A DNA stretch of 64,000 nt, taken from contig NZ_CP091804.1 of NCBI RefSeq assembly GCF_022024275.1, forward strand, positions 868,001 through 932,000. The letters are read 5' to 3'. This document shows positions 1 to 8,774 of this stretch, one piece after another. A program made the translations under genes and the position numbers. The stretch comes from Sphingopyxis sp. BSN-002. GTDB lineage: Bacteria > Pseudomonadota > Alphaproteobacteria > Sphingomonadales > Sphingomonadaceae. The notes beneath the pieces were generated by a model, which was given only the letters and a program-made list of their open reading frames with translations, was not told the origin of the DNA and made no database searches. Numbering within the stretch: position 1 is the stretch's first letter; each line of letters begins with the position of its first letter.

Positions 1-564
1 GAGGATCGCCGTTTCAGTCGGTCCGGGGCTCAGCATGTTGACGCGGATGCCGCGCTCCTTGAACTCGATGGCCCAGCTCCTTGCGAACGCATTGATCGCC
101 GCCTTGGTGCCCGCATAGACCGCATGACCTTCGAGCACCTTGTCGCTCGCGAGCGAGCCGACGAGGATGATCGAGGCGTCGTCGCGCAGCAGCGGCGCGA
201 TCTTCTGGACGCCGAAAAAGGTGCCGCGCGCGTTGATCGCGAACTGCGCATCATATTCGGCTTCGGACACATCCTGCGACAGCGTGATCGTGTTGACCCC
301 CGCGTTGGCGACATAGATGTCGGCATGTCCGAAACGTTCGCGGACGAACTCCGCGACATGGGCATGGTGCGCGGGATCGGCGACGTCGCCCTGGATGCCG
401 CTCGCGGCAGGGCCGATCGCTTCGACCGCCGCATCGACGACATCCTTGCGACGACCGGTAATCACGACCTTCGCGCCCTCGTCGGCGAACAGCCTTGCCG
501 TTGCCAGGCCGATACCGCTGTTGCCGCCGGTGATCACCGCGACCTTTCCGTCCAGACTTTTCAT
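1..564 (-). CDS. SDR family oxidoreductase (3' end cut by window edge)
   Basis: Short-chain dehydrogenase/reductase, NAD(P)-dependent. The reading frame starts at 564 (AAGGAAAACC upstream as Shine-Dalgarno) and runs off the left edge, so the C-terminus is missing. The N-terminus has the Rossmann glycine motif TGGNSGIG (residues 12-19), the NAG motif, a catalytic-type Ser in GSLAS and the YAGTK motif (YxxxK). This is the classical single-domain SDR layout; about 188 of the usual 245-255 residues are visible. The substrate cannot be told from sequence. It lies 28 bp downstream of the ferritin-like/CDGSH gene on the same strand, so the two may be co-transcribed. Confidence 0.9.
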   Translation of the reverse strand, partial: MKSLDGKVAVITGGNSGIGLATARLFADEGAKVVITGRRKDVVDAAVEAIGPAASGIQGDVADPAHHAHVAEFVRERFGHADIYVANAGVNTITLSQDVSEAEYDAQFAINARGTFFGVQKIAPLLRDDASIILVGSLASDKVLEGHAVYAGTKAAINAFARSWAIEFKERGIRVNMLSPGPTETAIL

Positions 565-592
565 GGTTTTCCTTTCTTCGGGGGGAGAGAAT

Positions 593-2539
593 TCAGGTGC
601 TGCGAAAGCCGATCTTGCGGTGGGTGTTGTCGCAGAAGGGCTTGTTGGCGCTGCCGCCGCAGCGACAGAGGCGCGCCTTCTGCACACAGGCGACCGATCG
701 TCCGGTGCCGCTGACGATTTCCAGATTGCCCTGGACCACGAGCGGTCCATCGAGCTCGGGATCAATAGCGAGCGGGCCATTGCGCACCGCCAGCACCGGC
801 GTGTCCTTGATGGGCGGTTCGCCGGTCGCCTCGAAGCCGATATATTTGTGCGACTTGTCGCAGAAGGGCTTGTTCTTCGACGCACCGCAGCGACACAGCG
901 TCGCGCGGAAACCCGGCCGCTTGCCGTCGAGCACCAGATCGGCGCGGACGCCATAAGGGCCGTTCTCGCGCGTCGCGATCAGGTTCACCGGCGGCGCCGG
1001 CTCGGCCTTGCCATCGCGGCGCTCATAGGTGAGCGCCCCCGACGGGCACTGGCGGATCACCCCGCACAGGATTTCGGTGTCGGTAGCATCGGGGATGATC
1101 CACGCCCCCTCGACATTGCCGAGGAACGTGTCGGAGGCCTGCGTCACGCACACGCGGCCGTGGATGCAGCGCTTGCCTTCGAACTTGACCGTAAGGTCCC
1201 TGCCCTCGGCGCGTTCGACGCCGTCGACCTCCGTCGAAGCGGGTGCGGCGACGGGTGACGGCGCGGCCGCAACCGGCGTGGAGGGTGCAGGTGCCGCCTG
1301 TGCCGGCGCCGCCTTCAGGCGGTCGGCCTGCTTCTGCAATATCCGTACCGCGCGCGCGATGCGGGTATCGGACTGATCCATCGCGGCGGCGACCGCGCCC
1401 AGTTCCTCGACCCGCTCGACATAGAGGTGCCGCGCGCTCGCGCCTTGCGGGAACGAGCCCGCATCGCGCAGCGCCGTGAAGGATACGCCGGCATTGCAGT
1501 CCGGATTCGACTGCCCGGCAGGAAGCCGCGCCGCGCGCTCGGCGACCGCGGTCAGCGCGTGCATCAGCCCGATCGCGCAGCCGACATAGAGCGACTTGTC
1601 GGGGTTGGGCCGCGGTAGCGCAAAGGCGCCCGCGAGCAGCCGCATCGCAAGCGCGTAGATCGCGTTGGCAAGATCGACCGCCGCGACCGCCTCTTCATCC
1701 TCGATCCACACATGCCCTGCCGTCTGCGGCGGTTTGCGCAGCACGGGGTTCACCGCAGCCGGATATGCGGGCCGGAAGTCCGCATTCGCGGCCGAGAAGG
1801 TCGCCAGTTCGTCGCGCACGCTCAAAAAGCGCTGGAAATGCGAATTCTCGCGATGCTCGGGCGCCCCCTCGCCTTCGACGACGATCTCGGTCAGCGCGGC
1901 GAGCGCGCTTTCAAGGTTCGTCACGACCTGCGCACCCGCGAAATTCACCTCGTCGGACGAATATTGCAGCGCCGGATCGCCGCAGAACACGGTTTCCTCG
2001 CCGATCGCATCGACCAGCGCGCGCAGGTCGTTCTCGATCCGCAGATAGAAATCGCCGATCGTCGCATAGTCGAACCCCGAAGGCGTCAGCCGCGGCGCGA
2101 CCGTCATGCGTGTCGCCGGATCGGCGACCGCAAAGCCCTCGCCCTCGGGCTCGGCGGACCCGTCCGGCCGTTCGAGGAAAATGAAATGCTGGATGACGGC
2201 GGGGCCGAAGGGCGCGAGCTTGACCACGATATCGGCGGGCAGATAGCCCGGCGTGATCGGGAAGTTCGAGCGGCCGAACCGCGGCGAACCGCCCAGCGCC
2301 GAGGTGATGTTCCACACCGCCACGAGGTGGCTCATCTCGTCGATCGCAACGTCGAGGATCGCGCGCCGCCAGCGCGCGACGGCCTCGGCCTCTTCGGCAC
2401 TCAGCCCTTCGCTCTCGCCATCCTTCAGGCTGAAGGCGGCGTAGAGATAGGTGCACATCAGATTCTGTTCGAGTTCGGCAGCTTCGTACAGCGCGTGCAG
2501 GATTTTCTCGCGGCTTACGGCAGTCCTGGGGTCGTCCAT
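593..2539 (-). CDS. Ferritin-like / (4Fe-4S) mono-cluster / double CDGSH iron-sulfur fusion protein
   Basis: A 648-residue fusion. Residues about 10-240 resemble the ferritin-like domain of the VioB/iminophenylpyruvate dimer synthase type, with EAAELEQN and DEMSHL helices carrying possible metal ligands. Residues about 451-515 look like a Fer4_19 mono-cluster domain (C458, C464, C492, C498). Two CDGSH-type motifs close the protein (about 549-569 and 625-645, each CRCG-x6-PFCD-x2-H), as in the paired bacterial CDGSH proteins. I chose the ATG at 2539 because AGGAGG lies just upstream; the frame is open 30 codons further but without a good start signal. It diverges from the MocR regulator. The role is inferred as redox or Fe-S related; no enzyme activity can be assigned. 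Confidence 0.85.
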   Translation of the reverse strand: MDDPRTAVSREKILHALYEAAELEQNLMCTYLYAAFSLKDGESEGLSAEEAEAVARWRRAILDVAIDEMSHLVAVWNITSALGGSPRFGRSNFPITPGYLPADIVVKLAPFGPAVIQHFIFLERPDGSAEPEGEGFAVADPATRMTVAPRLTPSGFDYATIGDFYLRIENDLRALVDAIGEETVFCGDPALQYSSDEVNFAGAQVVTNLESALAALTEIVVEGEGAPEHRENSHFQRFLSVRDELATFSAANADFRPAYPAAVNPVLRKPPQTAGHVWIEDEEAVAAVDLANAIYALAMRLLAGAFALPRPNPDKSLYVGCAIGLMHALTAVAERAARLPAGQSNPDCNAGVSFTALRDAGSFPQGASARHLYVERVEELGAVAAAMDQSDTRIARAVRILQKQADRLKAAPAQAAPAPSTPVAAAPSPVAAPASTEVDGVERAEGRDLTVKFEGKRCIHGRVCVTQASDTFLGNVEGAWIIPDATDTEILCGVIRQCPSGALTYERRDGKAEPAPPVNLIATRENGPYGVRADLVLDGKRPGFRATLCRCGASKNKPFCDKSHKYIGFEATGEPPIKDTPVLAVRNGPLAIDPELDGPLVVQGNLEIVSGTGRSVACVQKARLCRCGGSANKPFCDNTHRKIGFRST

Positions 2540-2811
2540 TTCCTGGCCCTCCTTGTGCGGCCGTCGAAGGCCGGATGACGGGGCAGAATAGGTCGGCGGA
2601 CGGAACGGGTTAGACGCGAGAGACGACAAGGCGAGTGTACCAAATCACCGCCGCGGGGTCGGAAAGGGCTGCAATACGGTCACGATCCTGACCCCGGAGC
2701 GGGCCCGACCTGACCTTTCGTATAGGTGCCCCCCGTCTCGACAGTACCGCCCCCGCGGACTTAGCCTCGCCGTCATCCAGAGAGTTTTCAACAGTACCAT
2801 GAGGTGACGAA
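2540..2811. promoter_or_regulatory. Divergent promoter region with three GTACC boxes
   Basis: This 272-bp spacer separates the ferritin/CDGSH gene from the MocR gene. It contains AGTGTACCA (2634-2642), ACAGTACCG (2741-2749) and ACAGTACCA (2791-2799); the last two are exactly 50 bp apart. The first box recurs identically at 9634-9642, upstream of the stress operon. They are candidate operators for the adjacent MocR regulator; binding is inferred only. Confidence 0.45.
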
Positions 2812-4263
2812 ATGAATGCACCATGGGACCCCGGACGTGTCGCATTTTCCATCGACCGTTCACAATCGACGCCGATTACCGCGCAGATCACATCGACGCT
2901 GCGTACCGCGATCCTCGACGGGCGGCTGCGCCCCGGCACCCGGCTGCCGTCGTGGCTCGACCTCGCGGCACAGCTCGGGGTGTCGCGCGGGACGGTCAAA
3001 GCCGCCTATGAAGCGCTGACCGACGAATTCCTCGTCTTCTCGGCCGGCGCGGCAGGCACGCGCGTCGCGGAACGGCAGGCACCGCGCCCGGTCGCGGTCC
3101 CGACCATCGACATCCCCCGCCCGCTGCAGGATCTCGAACGCGGTTTCTCGCTGAAGCCGCTGCCTTTCCAGATGGGCGTCCCCGCACAGGACGCCTTCCC
3201 CGCAAAGATATGGGCGCGCCTTCGCACCCGCGCGTGCCGCGCCAATGCGATGGCGCCGCTCAGTCCGACCGACCCGCGCGGCGAGCCCGAGCTGCGTGCG
3301 CAAATCGCCGCCAATCTGGCGATCACGCGCGGCATCAGCTGCCACCCCGATCAGGTCATCCTGACCAGCGGCTACAAGAACGGCCTCGCGCTGACGCTGC
3401 TCGCACTGGGGGCGCACGGGCGTACCGCATGGGTCGAGGATCCTTGCTACCCGGTCGCGCGGCAGGCGCTGGAAATCGCCGGCCTCAAGCCCGTGCCGGT
3501 CCCCGTCGACGCCAAGGGCATTCGGGTCGACCACGGCGTCCGTGCCGCGCCCGATGCCGCGCTTGCGATCGTCACTCCCGGGCAGCAGGCGCCGACCGGC
3601 GTCACCCTCTCGCCCGAACGCCGCGCCGCGCTGCTCGCATGGGCGGCACGCGAGGAGGCCTGGGTGATCGAGGACGATTATCTCGGCGAACTTCAGCTTG
3701 GCGGACGTGCCGCGCCGTCGATGGCAGCCGACGATCGCTCGGGCCGCGTGATCCACGTCGGCACCTTCAGCAAGACGATCAGCCCGACGCTCGGGCTCGG
3801 CTTCGTCGTCGCGCCGCTTTCGCTCGCCGCGCGCTTCGGCGAGGTCGCGGGCTATCTCAATCCCGCGCCCAATGTGACGACGCAGCTCGCGCTGGCCGAT
3901 TTCATCGGCGACGGCCATTTCCTGCGCCACCTGCGCCATATGAAGGCGCTGTACCGCGAACGCCGCGACGACCTCCACGCGCGGTTGGACAAGGACATCG
4001 CGGTCGAGGCTTTCGCCGGGCTCGCGGTGATCGCGCATCTCCCCAAGGGCACCGACGATCTCGCGCTCGCAAAGCGCGCACCCGATCTTGGCATAGCTCC
4101 CGCGCCGCTATCTGTGTGGAGCGCCCGGCCCGCGGACGCACAGCCCGGGCTGGTCCTGTGCGTGACCAATCTTCGCAAGCCGCTCGTCGACAAGGCGTGC
4201 GATGCGCTTGCAGCGCTGATCGGCGATCGGGGCGCGACGCTCGTCCGCGCCCAGGCGGCCTGA
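2812..4263 (+). CDS. MocR/PdxR-type GntR regulator with aminotransferase domain
   Basis: Transcription factor of the MocR subfamily, 483 residues, the usual length. An N-terminal GntR winged helix (about residues 15-80; GTRLPSWLDLAAQLGVSRGT covers the recognition region) is joined to a class I aminotransferase fold that binds PLP. The Schiff-base lysine is K321 in the FSKTISP motif. GAGGTGACGA precedes the ATG. It diverges from the iron-sulfur fusion gene and is followed after 12 bp by the azoreductase gene. Family members regulate their own gene and neighbours in response to PLP or amino compounds; here repeated GTACC boxes in the spacer are the likely targets. The effector is unknown. Confidence 0.9.
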   Translation: MNAPWDPGRVAFSIDRSQSTPITAQITSTLRTAILDGRLRPGTRLPSWLDLAAQLGVSRGTVKAAYEALTDEFLVFSAGAAGTRVAERQAPRPVAVPTIDIPRPLQDLERGFSLKPLPFQMGVPAQDAFPAKIWARLRTRACRANAMAPLSPTDPRGEPELRAQIAANLAITRGISCHPDQVILTSGYKNGLALTLLALGAHGRTAWVEDPCYPVARQALEIAGLKPVPVPVDAKGIRVDHGVRAAPDAALAIVTPGQQAPTGVTLSPERRAALLAWAAREEAWVIEDDYLGELQLGGRAAPSMAADDRSGRVIHVGTFSKTISPTLGLGFVVAPLSLAARFGEVAGYLNPAPNVTTQLALADFIGDGHFLRHLRHMKALYRERRDDLHARLDKDIAVEAFAGLAVIAHLPKGTDDLALAKRAPDLGIAPAPLSVWSARPADAQPGLVLCVTNLRKPLVDKACDALAALIGDRGATLVRAQAA

Positions 4264-4275
4264 CAGGAGGGACAG

Positions 4276-4935
4276 ATGAAACTGCTCCACGTCGACGCGA
4301 GCCCCCGAAGCGCCACCTCCTCGTCGCGTGCGCTGTCGCGCTTCTTCGTCGATCAGTTGCGCCGCCGGCTACCCGCGCTCTCGGTCGACTATCTCGATCT
4401 GGCGGTCGAACCCGCGCCGGTGATCACCGAGACCTTCACCACCGCGACCTACACGCCGGCCGACGAGCGCACCGACGCGATGCAGGGCGCGCTCGCCCCG
4501 TCGGACGCGCTTTGCCGCCGCCTCCTCGATGCCGATGCCCTGCTCTTCGCAATGCCGATGCACAACTGGACGATGCCCGCGGCGTTCAAGGCCTATGTCG
4601 ACGCGATCGTCCGCGGCGGGATCACCTATGTCGCGACGGAGGAGGGCCGCTATGTCGGCCAGCTCGGTGGGCGCAGGACGCTGTTCCTGACCACGCGCGG
4701 CGTCGACCTCCGCGCCGGTACGCCCTTTGCGGCGATGGACATGCTGACCCCGTCGCTCCGCGCCGCCTTCGGCTTTATCGGGGTCGACGCGCCCGAGTTC
4801 GTCGATGCGCAGCCCCTGCAATTCGCGCACGAGATCGAGCGCGCCGACGCGCTGCGCCGGGCGAAGCGCGAACTCGCCGAAACCGCCCGAAACTGGGCCG
4901 ACGAGCTTCGTCCCGCGTTGTCGCGCGCCGGATAG
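4276..4935 (+). CDS. azoR: FMN-dependent NADH-azoreductase
   Basis: Flavodoxin-fold quinone/azo reductase of 219 residues. The N-terminus MKLLHVDASPR and the FMN-contacting segment AMPMHNWTMPAAFKAY match the AzoR family (formerly misnamed acyl-carrier-protein phosphodiesterase). Cytosolic; it reduces quinones and azo compounds in two-electron steps with NADH, protecting against electrophile stress. AGGAGGGACAG precedes the start, 12 bp after the MocR gene, so the two probably form an operon. The physiological substrate is not deducible. Confidence 0.9.
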   Translation: MKLLHVDASPRSATSSSRALSRFFVDQLRRRLPALSVDYLDLAVEPAPVITETFTTATYTPADERTDAMQGALAPSDALCRRLLDADALLFAMPMHNWTMPAAFKAYVDAIVRGGITYVATEEGRYVGQLGGRRTLFLTTRGVDLRAGTPFAAMDMLTPSLRAAFGFIGVDAPEFVDAQPLQFAHEIERADALRRAKRELAETARNWADELRPALSRAG

Positions 4936-5023
4936 TACCCTTCCATTCGCATCCCTTGGGTCTGTCGCGGACTCGCCGGCCGCCTAATCTGTCCCTGTCT
5001 CTTCTCCAGCAAGGTGAACGATC

Positions 5024-5308
5024 ATGGACGCCGAAGTTTTCGACAACACCGACCAGCGCCGCTTCGAACTCGACCTGCCCGACGGCTCGACCGCCGCGGC
5101 TTACTATCGTGTCGACGAGGAAGGACGGCTCGTGCTGATCCACACCGAAGTCCCGCCCGAATTCTGGGGCATGGGCATCGCGAGCCAGCTTGCGGCCGGC
5201 GCGTTCCACCTGATGCGCCAGGCGGGCCGCAAGGCCGTGCTGCGTTGCCAGTTCATGGTCAATTTCTTCGGCCGGCATCCCGAATATGCCGACGTCGTGG
5301 CCGGGTGA
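5024..5308 (+). CDS. Small GNAT-like N-acetyltransferase (YidJ/GCN5-related, PF14542 type)
   Basis: A 94-residue protein with the minimal GNAT fold: strands around LVLIHTEVP followed by the acetyl-CoA loop PEFWGMGIASQLAAGAFHL and a C-terminal strand with HPEYADVV. Members of this small family are half the size of ordinary GNATs and their substrate is mostly unknown. AAGGTGAACGATC gives the ribosome site. It lies 88 bp after azoR and 6 bp before the DUF1810 gene, suggesting co-transcription. Confidence 0.85.
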   Translation: MDAEVFDNTDQRRFELDLPDGSTAAAYYRVDEEGRLVLIHTEVPPEFWGMGIASQLAAGAFHLMRQAGRKAVLRCQFMVNFFGRHPEYADVVAG

Positions 5309-5314
5309 CCGGCG

Positions 5315-5734
5315 ATGACCGACGACTATGATCTCCAGCGCTTCGTCGCAGCGCAAGCGGGCGCCTATGACGATGCGATCGACATCCTGCGTCGCGGCGC
5401 GATGTGTACGCCCTATATGGATTTCATCTTCCCGCGCCTCGTGCGCGGGGCCGATGACGAGCCCTATGCGCTCGCCTCGCTCGACGCGGCGCGCGCCTAT
5501 CTCGACTTCCAGCCGATCGGCAACCGCTACCGCGAATGCGTCGAGACGCTGTTCAAGCTCGTGCAGAGCAGCGCGCGCGAAGTCTTCGGCGACGAGGATG
5601 CGCAAAAGCTCCACGCCTCGCTCACTCTCTTCGCCGAGGCGTCGAACGAGGTGCTGCTTCGCTCGGTGCTCATCACCTGGTTCGACAATCTGGTCGACGA
5701 GGACACGATCGTCCGGATCAGCCAATATAGCTGA
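5315..5734 (+). CDS. DUF1810 family protein
   Basis: 139 residues. The N-terminus YDLQRFVAAQAGAYDDAI, the FIFPRL motif and the later REVFGDEDAQKLHASLTLF segment match DUF1810, cytosolic proteins of unknown function. Compared with the family consensus the region after FIFPRL is altered (RGADDEPYAL in place of the usual RGLG-type turn). It starts 6 bp after the GNAT stop and ends just before the oppositely oriented reductase gene. Confidence 0.75.
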   Translation: MTDDYDLQRFVAAQAGAYDDAIDILRRGAMCTPYMDFIFPRLVRGADDEPYALASLDAARAYLDFQPIGNRYRECVETLFKLVQSSAREVFGDEDAQKLHASLTLFAEASNEVLLRSVLITWFDNLVDEDTIVRISQYS

Positions 5735-5740
5735 TCCGGT

Positions 5741-6490
5741 TCAGACGGTCGCGAACCAGTCGCGCAGCCAGTCCTCGAAGCTCGTGTGCGCAAAGCGCGG
5801 ATGTTCACCCGTAAGCGCCTCGCCATCGAAGCGTGCGCCGAAATAGAGCGCCTCGGGATCGACCGCGATCGAGCGCGAATCCTCGTTCGCGGTCAGGATC
5901 GTCAGCGCCAGATCCGACAGCCGGTACCGGTCAGGGCCGGCAATCTCGACAACCCCGTTGGCAGCGCCGCCGAGCGCGATCCGCGCCAGCGCCGCCGCGA
6001 CGTCGTCGGCGCCGATCGGCTGCATATGCACCGGCGGCAGGCGAACGGTATCGCCCTCGCCGCCGGCATCGACGATCTTGTAGATGAACTCGTAAAAGGG
6101 CGTCGAACGCACGATCGTGTAGGGCAGCCCTGCATCGCGAAGCCGCGCTTCCTGCAACCGCTTGGCGCGATAATAGCCCCCGTCGATCCCGTCCGCCCCG
6201 ACGGCCGACAACGCCACCAGATGGCGAACCCCGGCCGCGTGCGCCGCTGCCGCCAGGTTGGCGCCGGAGGTCTCAAAGAAGCGTTCCATCGCGGCCGCAT
6301 CGGCATAGCCGGGGTTCGACGCATCGACGACCACCTCCGCGCCCGCCAGCGCTTCGGCGAGGCCATCGCCAGTGACCAGATCGACGCCGGTCGATCGCGC
6401 CGCCGCGACCGCTTCATGCCCCTGCCCGCGCAGCTCGGCGGCGAGCCTGCGGCCGATCAGGCCGGTTCCCCCAAGGATCGTGATCTTCAT
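5741..6490 (-). CDS. NmrA-like NAD(P)H-binding atypical SDR (paralogue 1)
   Basis: A 249-residue Rossmann protein with the atypical glycine motif GGTGLIGR at residues 8-15 and a ready match along its length to the 8775-9536 gene of the same operon (shared GLAEALAGAEVVVD, YYRAK/YFRGK, LPYTIV/IPYTIV, IVEI/VVEIAGP segments). No canonical YxxxK is evident, typical of NmrA/NAD(P)-binding members that act as redox sensors or reductases. Its start overlaps the stop of the upstream hydrolase-OsmC gene (ATGA), so translation is coupled. It is the last gene of the five-gene operon. Confidence 0.85.
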   Translation of the reverse strand: MKITILGGTGLIGRRLAAELRGQGHEAVAAARSTGVDLVTGDGLAEALAGAEVVVDASNPGYADAAAMERFFETSGANLAAAAHAAGVRHLVALSAVGADGIDGGYYRAKRLQEARLRDAGLPYTIVRSTPFYEFIYKIVDAGGEGDTVRLPPVHMQPIGADDVAAALARIALGGAANGVVEIAGPDRYRLSDLALTILTANEDSRSIAVDPEALYFGARFDGEALTGEHPRFAHTSFEDWLRDWFATV

Positions 6491-7713
6491 GACAATTCAC
6501 TCCTTGCTGACATATCCTCGTCGGCGCCCCATCCCGCCTCGGTCGGGTCGAAACGCGATCCGGCATTGAGCGTGCGGTGGACGGGGCAGCGGTCGGCAAC
6601 GCCGATCAGTTCGGCATATTGCGCCTCGTCGATCGGTCCCTCGATCTCGACGCTGCGGCTGAAGACGTCGGGCACATCGGCGCCCGCTTCCTTCCGGTGG
6701 CGCACCCCCGTGCGGATGCGCTCGACCGGCCAGCCCTTGCGCCCGGCATAGAGGCGCAGCGTCATCGTCGTGCAGGCGGCAAGTGCCGCCGACAGAAGAT
6801 TGAACGGCGTCGGCCCAGAGCCCAGCCCGCCAAGCTGTTCGGGCTCGTCGGCGATGAAGCTCGCCTTGCCGGCGCGCATCGCAAGCTGAAACTTGCCAAG
6901 CCCCGTCTCCTCGGCCTCGGCGTCGAAGGGGCTGAGCGCGGTCGACAGCGGTTCGGGCAGATAGCGTCTGGCCCACGCCGCAATCATGTCCGCAGCGAAA
7001 TCGGCATCGTGCGCGTTGGTCAGCAGATGATCGGCGCCGTCGAGCGAGACATAGCTTTTGGGGTGTTTTGCCGCGAGATAGAGACTCGTCACATTGTCCA
7101 TTCCGACCGTCTGGTCGACCGGCGAATGGAGCAACAGTAACGGGCGCCGAAGCGTCGCAAGATGTGCGCCCAGTTCCTGCTCGCGCAGATTCTGCACCAG
7201 CTCGCGCCCGACCGCGAAGGGTCGCCCGCCGATCGACACCATGCCCTGCCCCTCGAGCTCGACCCGTGCGAGCGCATCGGGATCGAACTGGTTCAGCACA
7301 TGATCGACCTCGAACGGCGCGGCGATCGCCGCCACGCCGCGGACGTCCGGCAGCGAGCCCGCCGCTGCGATCACCGCCGCACCACCCAGGCTATGCCCGA
7401 CGAGCAGCATCGGCGGCATGCCTTCGGCCGCCATTGCTTCGGCCGCCGCGACCAGATCCTTCACATTATGCGCGAAGCCCGACGCCCCGAATTCGCCTTC
7501 GCTCCGTCCGAGCCCGGTAAAGTCGAAGCGCAGCACGCCGATACCGGCACCGGCGAGCCGGCGCGAGATACGGACCGCCGCCTTGTTGTCCTTGCCGCAG
7601 GTGAAGCAGTGCGCGAACAGCGCCCACGCCCGCGCGGGACCGACCGGATATTCGAGCCGCCCCGACAGGCGCTCGCCGGTCGCATTGGGAAAGTCGAAGG
7701 GGCGCGTCGGCAT
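6487..7713 (-). CDS. Bifunctional alpha/beta hydrolase-OsmC fusion protein
   Basis: 408 residues. Residues 1 to about 250 form an alpha/beta hydrolase with the nucleophile elbow GHSLGG (S108) and a late DGADHLL loop that supplies Asp/His. Residues about 265-400 form an OsmC/Ohr-like domain with the two cysteines expected for hydroperoxide reduction (C314 in AACTTM, C376 in CPVHRTL). This fusion is known in many proteobacteria; the natural substrates are unclear, but the OsmC part points to organic hydroperoxides. It begins 4 bp after the glutathione transferase stop and overlaps the next gene, so it is an internal operon gene. Confidence 0.9.
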   Translation of the reverse strand: MPTRPFDFPNATGERLSGRLEYPVGPARAWALFAHCFTCGKDNKAAVRISRRLAGAGIGVLRFDFTGLGRSEGEFGASGFAHNVKDLVAAAEAMAAEGMPPMLLVGHSLGGAAVIAAAGSLPDVRGVAAIAAPFEVDHVLNQFDPDALARVELEGQGMVSIGGRPFAVGRELVQNLREQELGAHLATLRRPLLLLHSPVDQTVGMDNVTSLYLAAKHPKSYVSLDGADHLLTNAHDADFAADMIAAWARRYLPEPLSTALSPFDAEAEETGLGKFQLAMRAGKASFIADEPEQLGGLGSGPTPFNLLSAALAACTTMTLRLYAGRKGWPVERIRTGVRHRKEAGADVPDVFSRSVEIEGPIDEAQYAELIGVADRCPVHRTLNAGSRFDPTEAGWGADEDMSARSELS

Positions 7714-7717
7714 CGGA

Positions 7718-8302
7718 TCAGACGATCCCTTCGACCTTCAGCGCCGCCTGCACCGCAGGGCGCGCCTTCAGCCGTTCGCCGAGTGCGGCGAGCGCGGACG
7801 GAATCTCGATGCCGAAACGGCCCGCCCACAACATCATGACCAGCGCATAATAGTCGGCGACGCGCGGCTGATCGCCACACAGGAAATCGCCGCGCATCGT
7901 GTCGGCAAGATAGCGCATCCGCGCGGTGATGTAGGCGCCCGCGACCGCCTTCTGCTCGTCGGTGCCATTATGCCAGAACGGCTTGAAGCTCTTGTGGATC
8001 TCGGTCGAGAGATAGGCGAGCAGTTCGAGCAGCCGCGTCCGCCCCATCGGGCCTTCAAGGCCATAGTCGGGATAGCGGCTCGCGAGATAGTCGAGCACCG
8101 CGATATTCTCGGTCACGATCTCGCCGTCCTCGAGCTCGAGCGCGGGCACATAGGCTTTCGGCGTGACCTCGCTGAAATCTCCGCCGGTCGCGGTGACCTT
8201 GGTCTTGAGATTGACGCTCTCGCTGTCGAACGGCTCGCCGACTTCGTGAAGCACCATATGCGCGGCGAGACTGCAGGCCCACGGGCCGTAATAGAGTTTC
8301 AT
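7718..8302 (-). CDS. Beta-class glutathione S-transferase
   Basis: 194 residues with a thioredoxin-fold N-terminus (MKLYYGPWACSLAAH; C10 fits the Beta-class active-site cysteine), the glutathione-binding VPALELEDG and ENIAVLDYL segments, and an all-helical C-terminal domain. Cytosolic conjugation or reduction of electrophiles with glutathione. AAGGAG lies upstream of the ATG. It is the third gene of the operon, between the 4-TM protein and the hydrolase-OsmC fusion. Confidence 0.9.
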   Translation of the reverse strand: MKLYYGPWACSLAAHMVLHEVGEPFDSESVNLKTKVTATGGDFSEVTPKAYVPALELEDGEIVTENIAVLDYLASRYPDYGLEGPMGRTRLLELLAYLSTEIHKSFKPFWHNGTDEQKAVAGAYITARMRYLADTMRGDFLCGDQPRVADYYALVMMLWAGRFGIEIPSALAALGERLKARPAVQAALKVEGIV

Positions 8303-8330
8303 CGAAGCGGCTCCTTCGGGAGAATGAGGG

Positions 8331-8750
8331 TTAAAGTTGAGGTGCGGTGCGTGTCTGCCGCGCTTCGGCGACGGCCCAGATCGTCAGCAGGATGCCCAAG
8401 ATCGACGGCAGCGTGACCGCCGGAAAATCGCGCACGAGCGCCGAGGGACCGCAGATGCCGACCGCGACTTCCCAGAAATGGAATAGCGCGTGCGCGCAAA
8501 GCCACAGCGTCGCGGTCGCCCACAGCAACACGCGATATTGCGGCCGGAAACTGCCGACGAGGAAGGCCGTCCCGACGAAAAGGAAGATCAGCCCGATGTC
8601 GCGGATGAAATGCTGGTTGAACGGGCCGGTCGTCGTCACGCCGGGCACTGCGAAATACCAGCTCGCCGGCGACACGAGCATGTAAAGCCCGTTGAGTTCG
8701 GCCAATACGCCCATGACGACGGCCAGGCCGAGACAGCTTTTCTTCAACAT
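8331..8750 (-). CDS. Small four-helix inner-membrane protein, unknown function
   Basis: 139 residues with four hydrophobic stretches (about residues 5-25, 45-70, 75-97 and 108-130). It resembles hypothetical DoxX/DUF4345-sized membrane proteins, but I cannot assign a family with certainty. GGAGGAGG precedes the start. Its place between an NmrA-like reductase and a glutathione transferase suggests a membrane role in the same stress response; this is inference. Confidence 0.75.
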   Translation of the reverse strand: MLKKSCLGLAVVMGVLAELNGLYMLVSPASWYFAVPGVTTTGPFNQHFIRDIGLIFLFVGTAFLVGSFRPQYRVLLWATATLWLCAHALFHFWEVAVGICGPSALVRDFPAVTLPSILGILLTIWAVAEARQTRTAPQL

Positions 8751-8774
8751 CGTGAACCTCCTCCTCTGTTGCGA

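Noticed and set aside
30..443. Long frame opposite to the SDR, minus strand
   Set aside because: Arginine/serine-rich shadow; the real gene is the SDR in another frame.
3210..5138. 642-codon plus-strand frame over MocR and azoreductase genes
   Set aside because: Arg-rich shadow with no recognisable protein.
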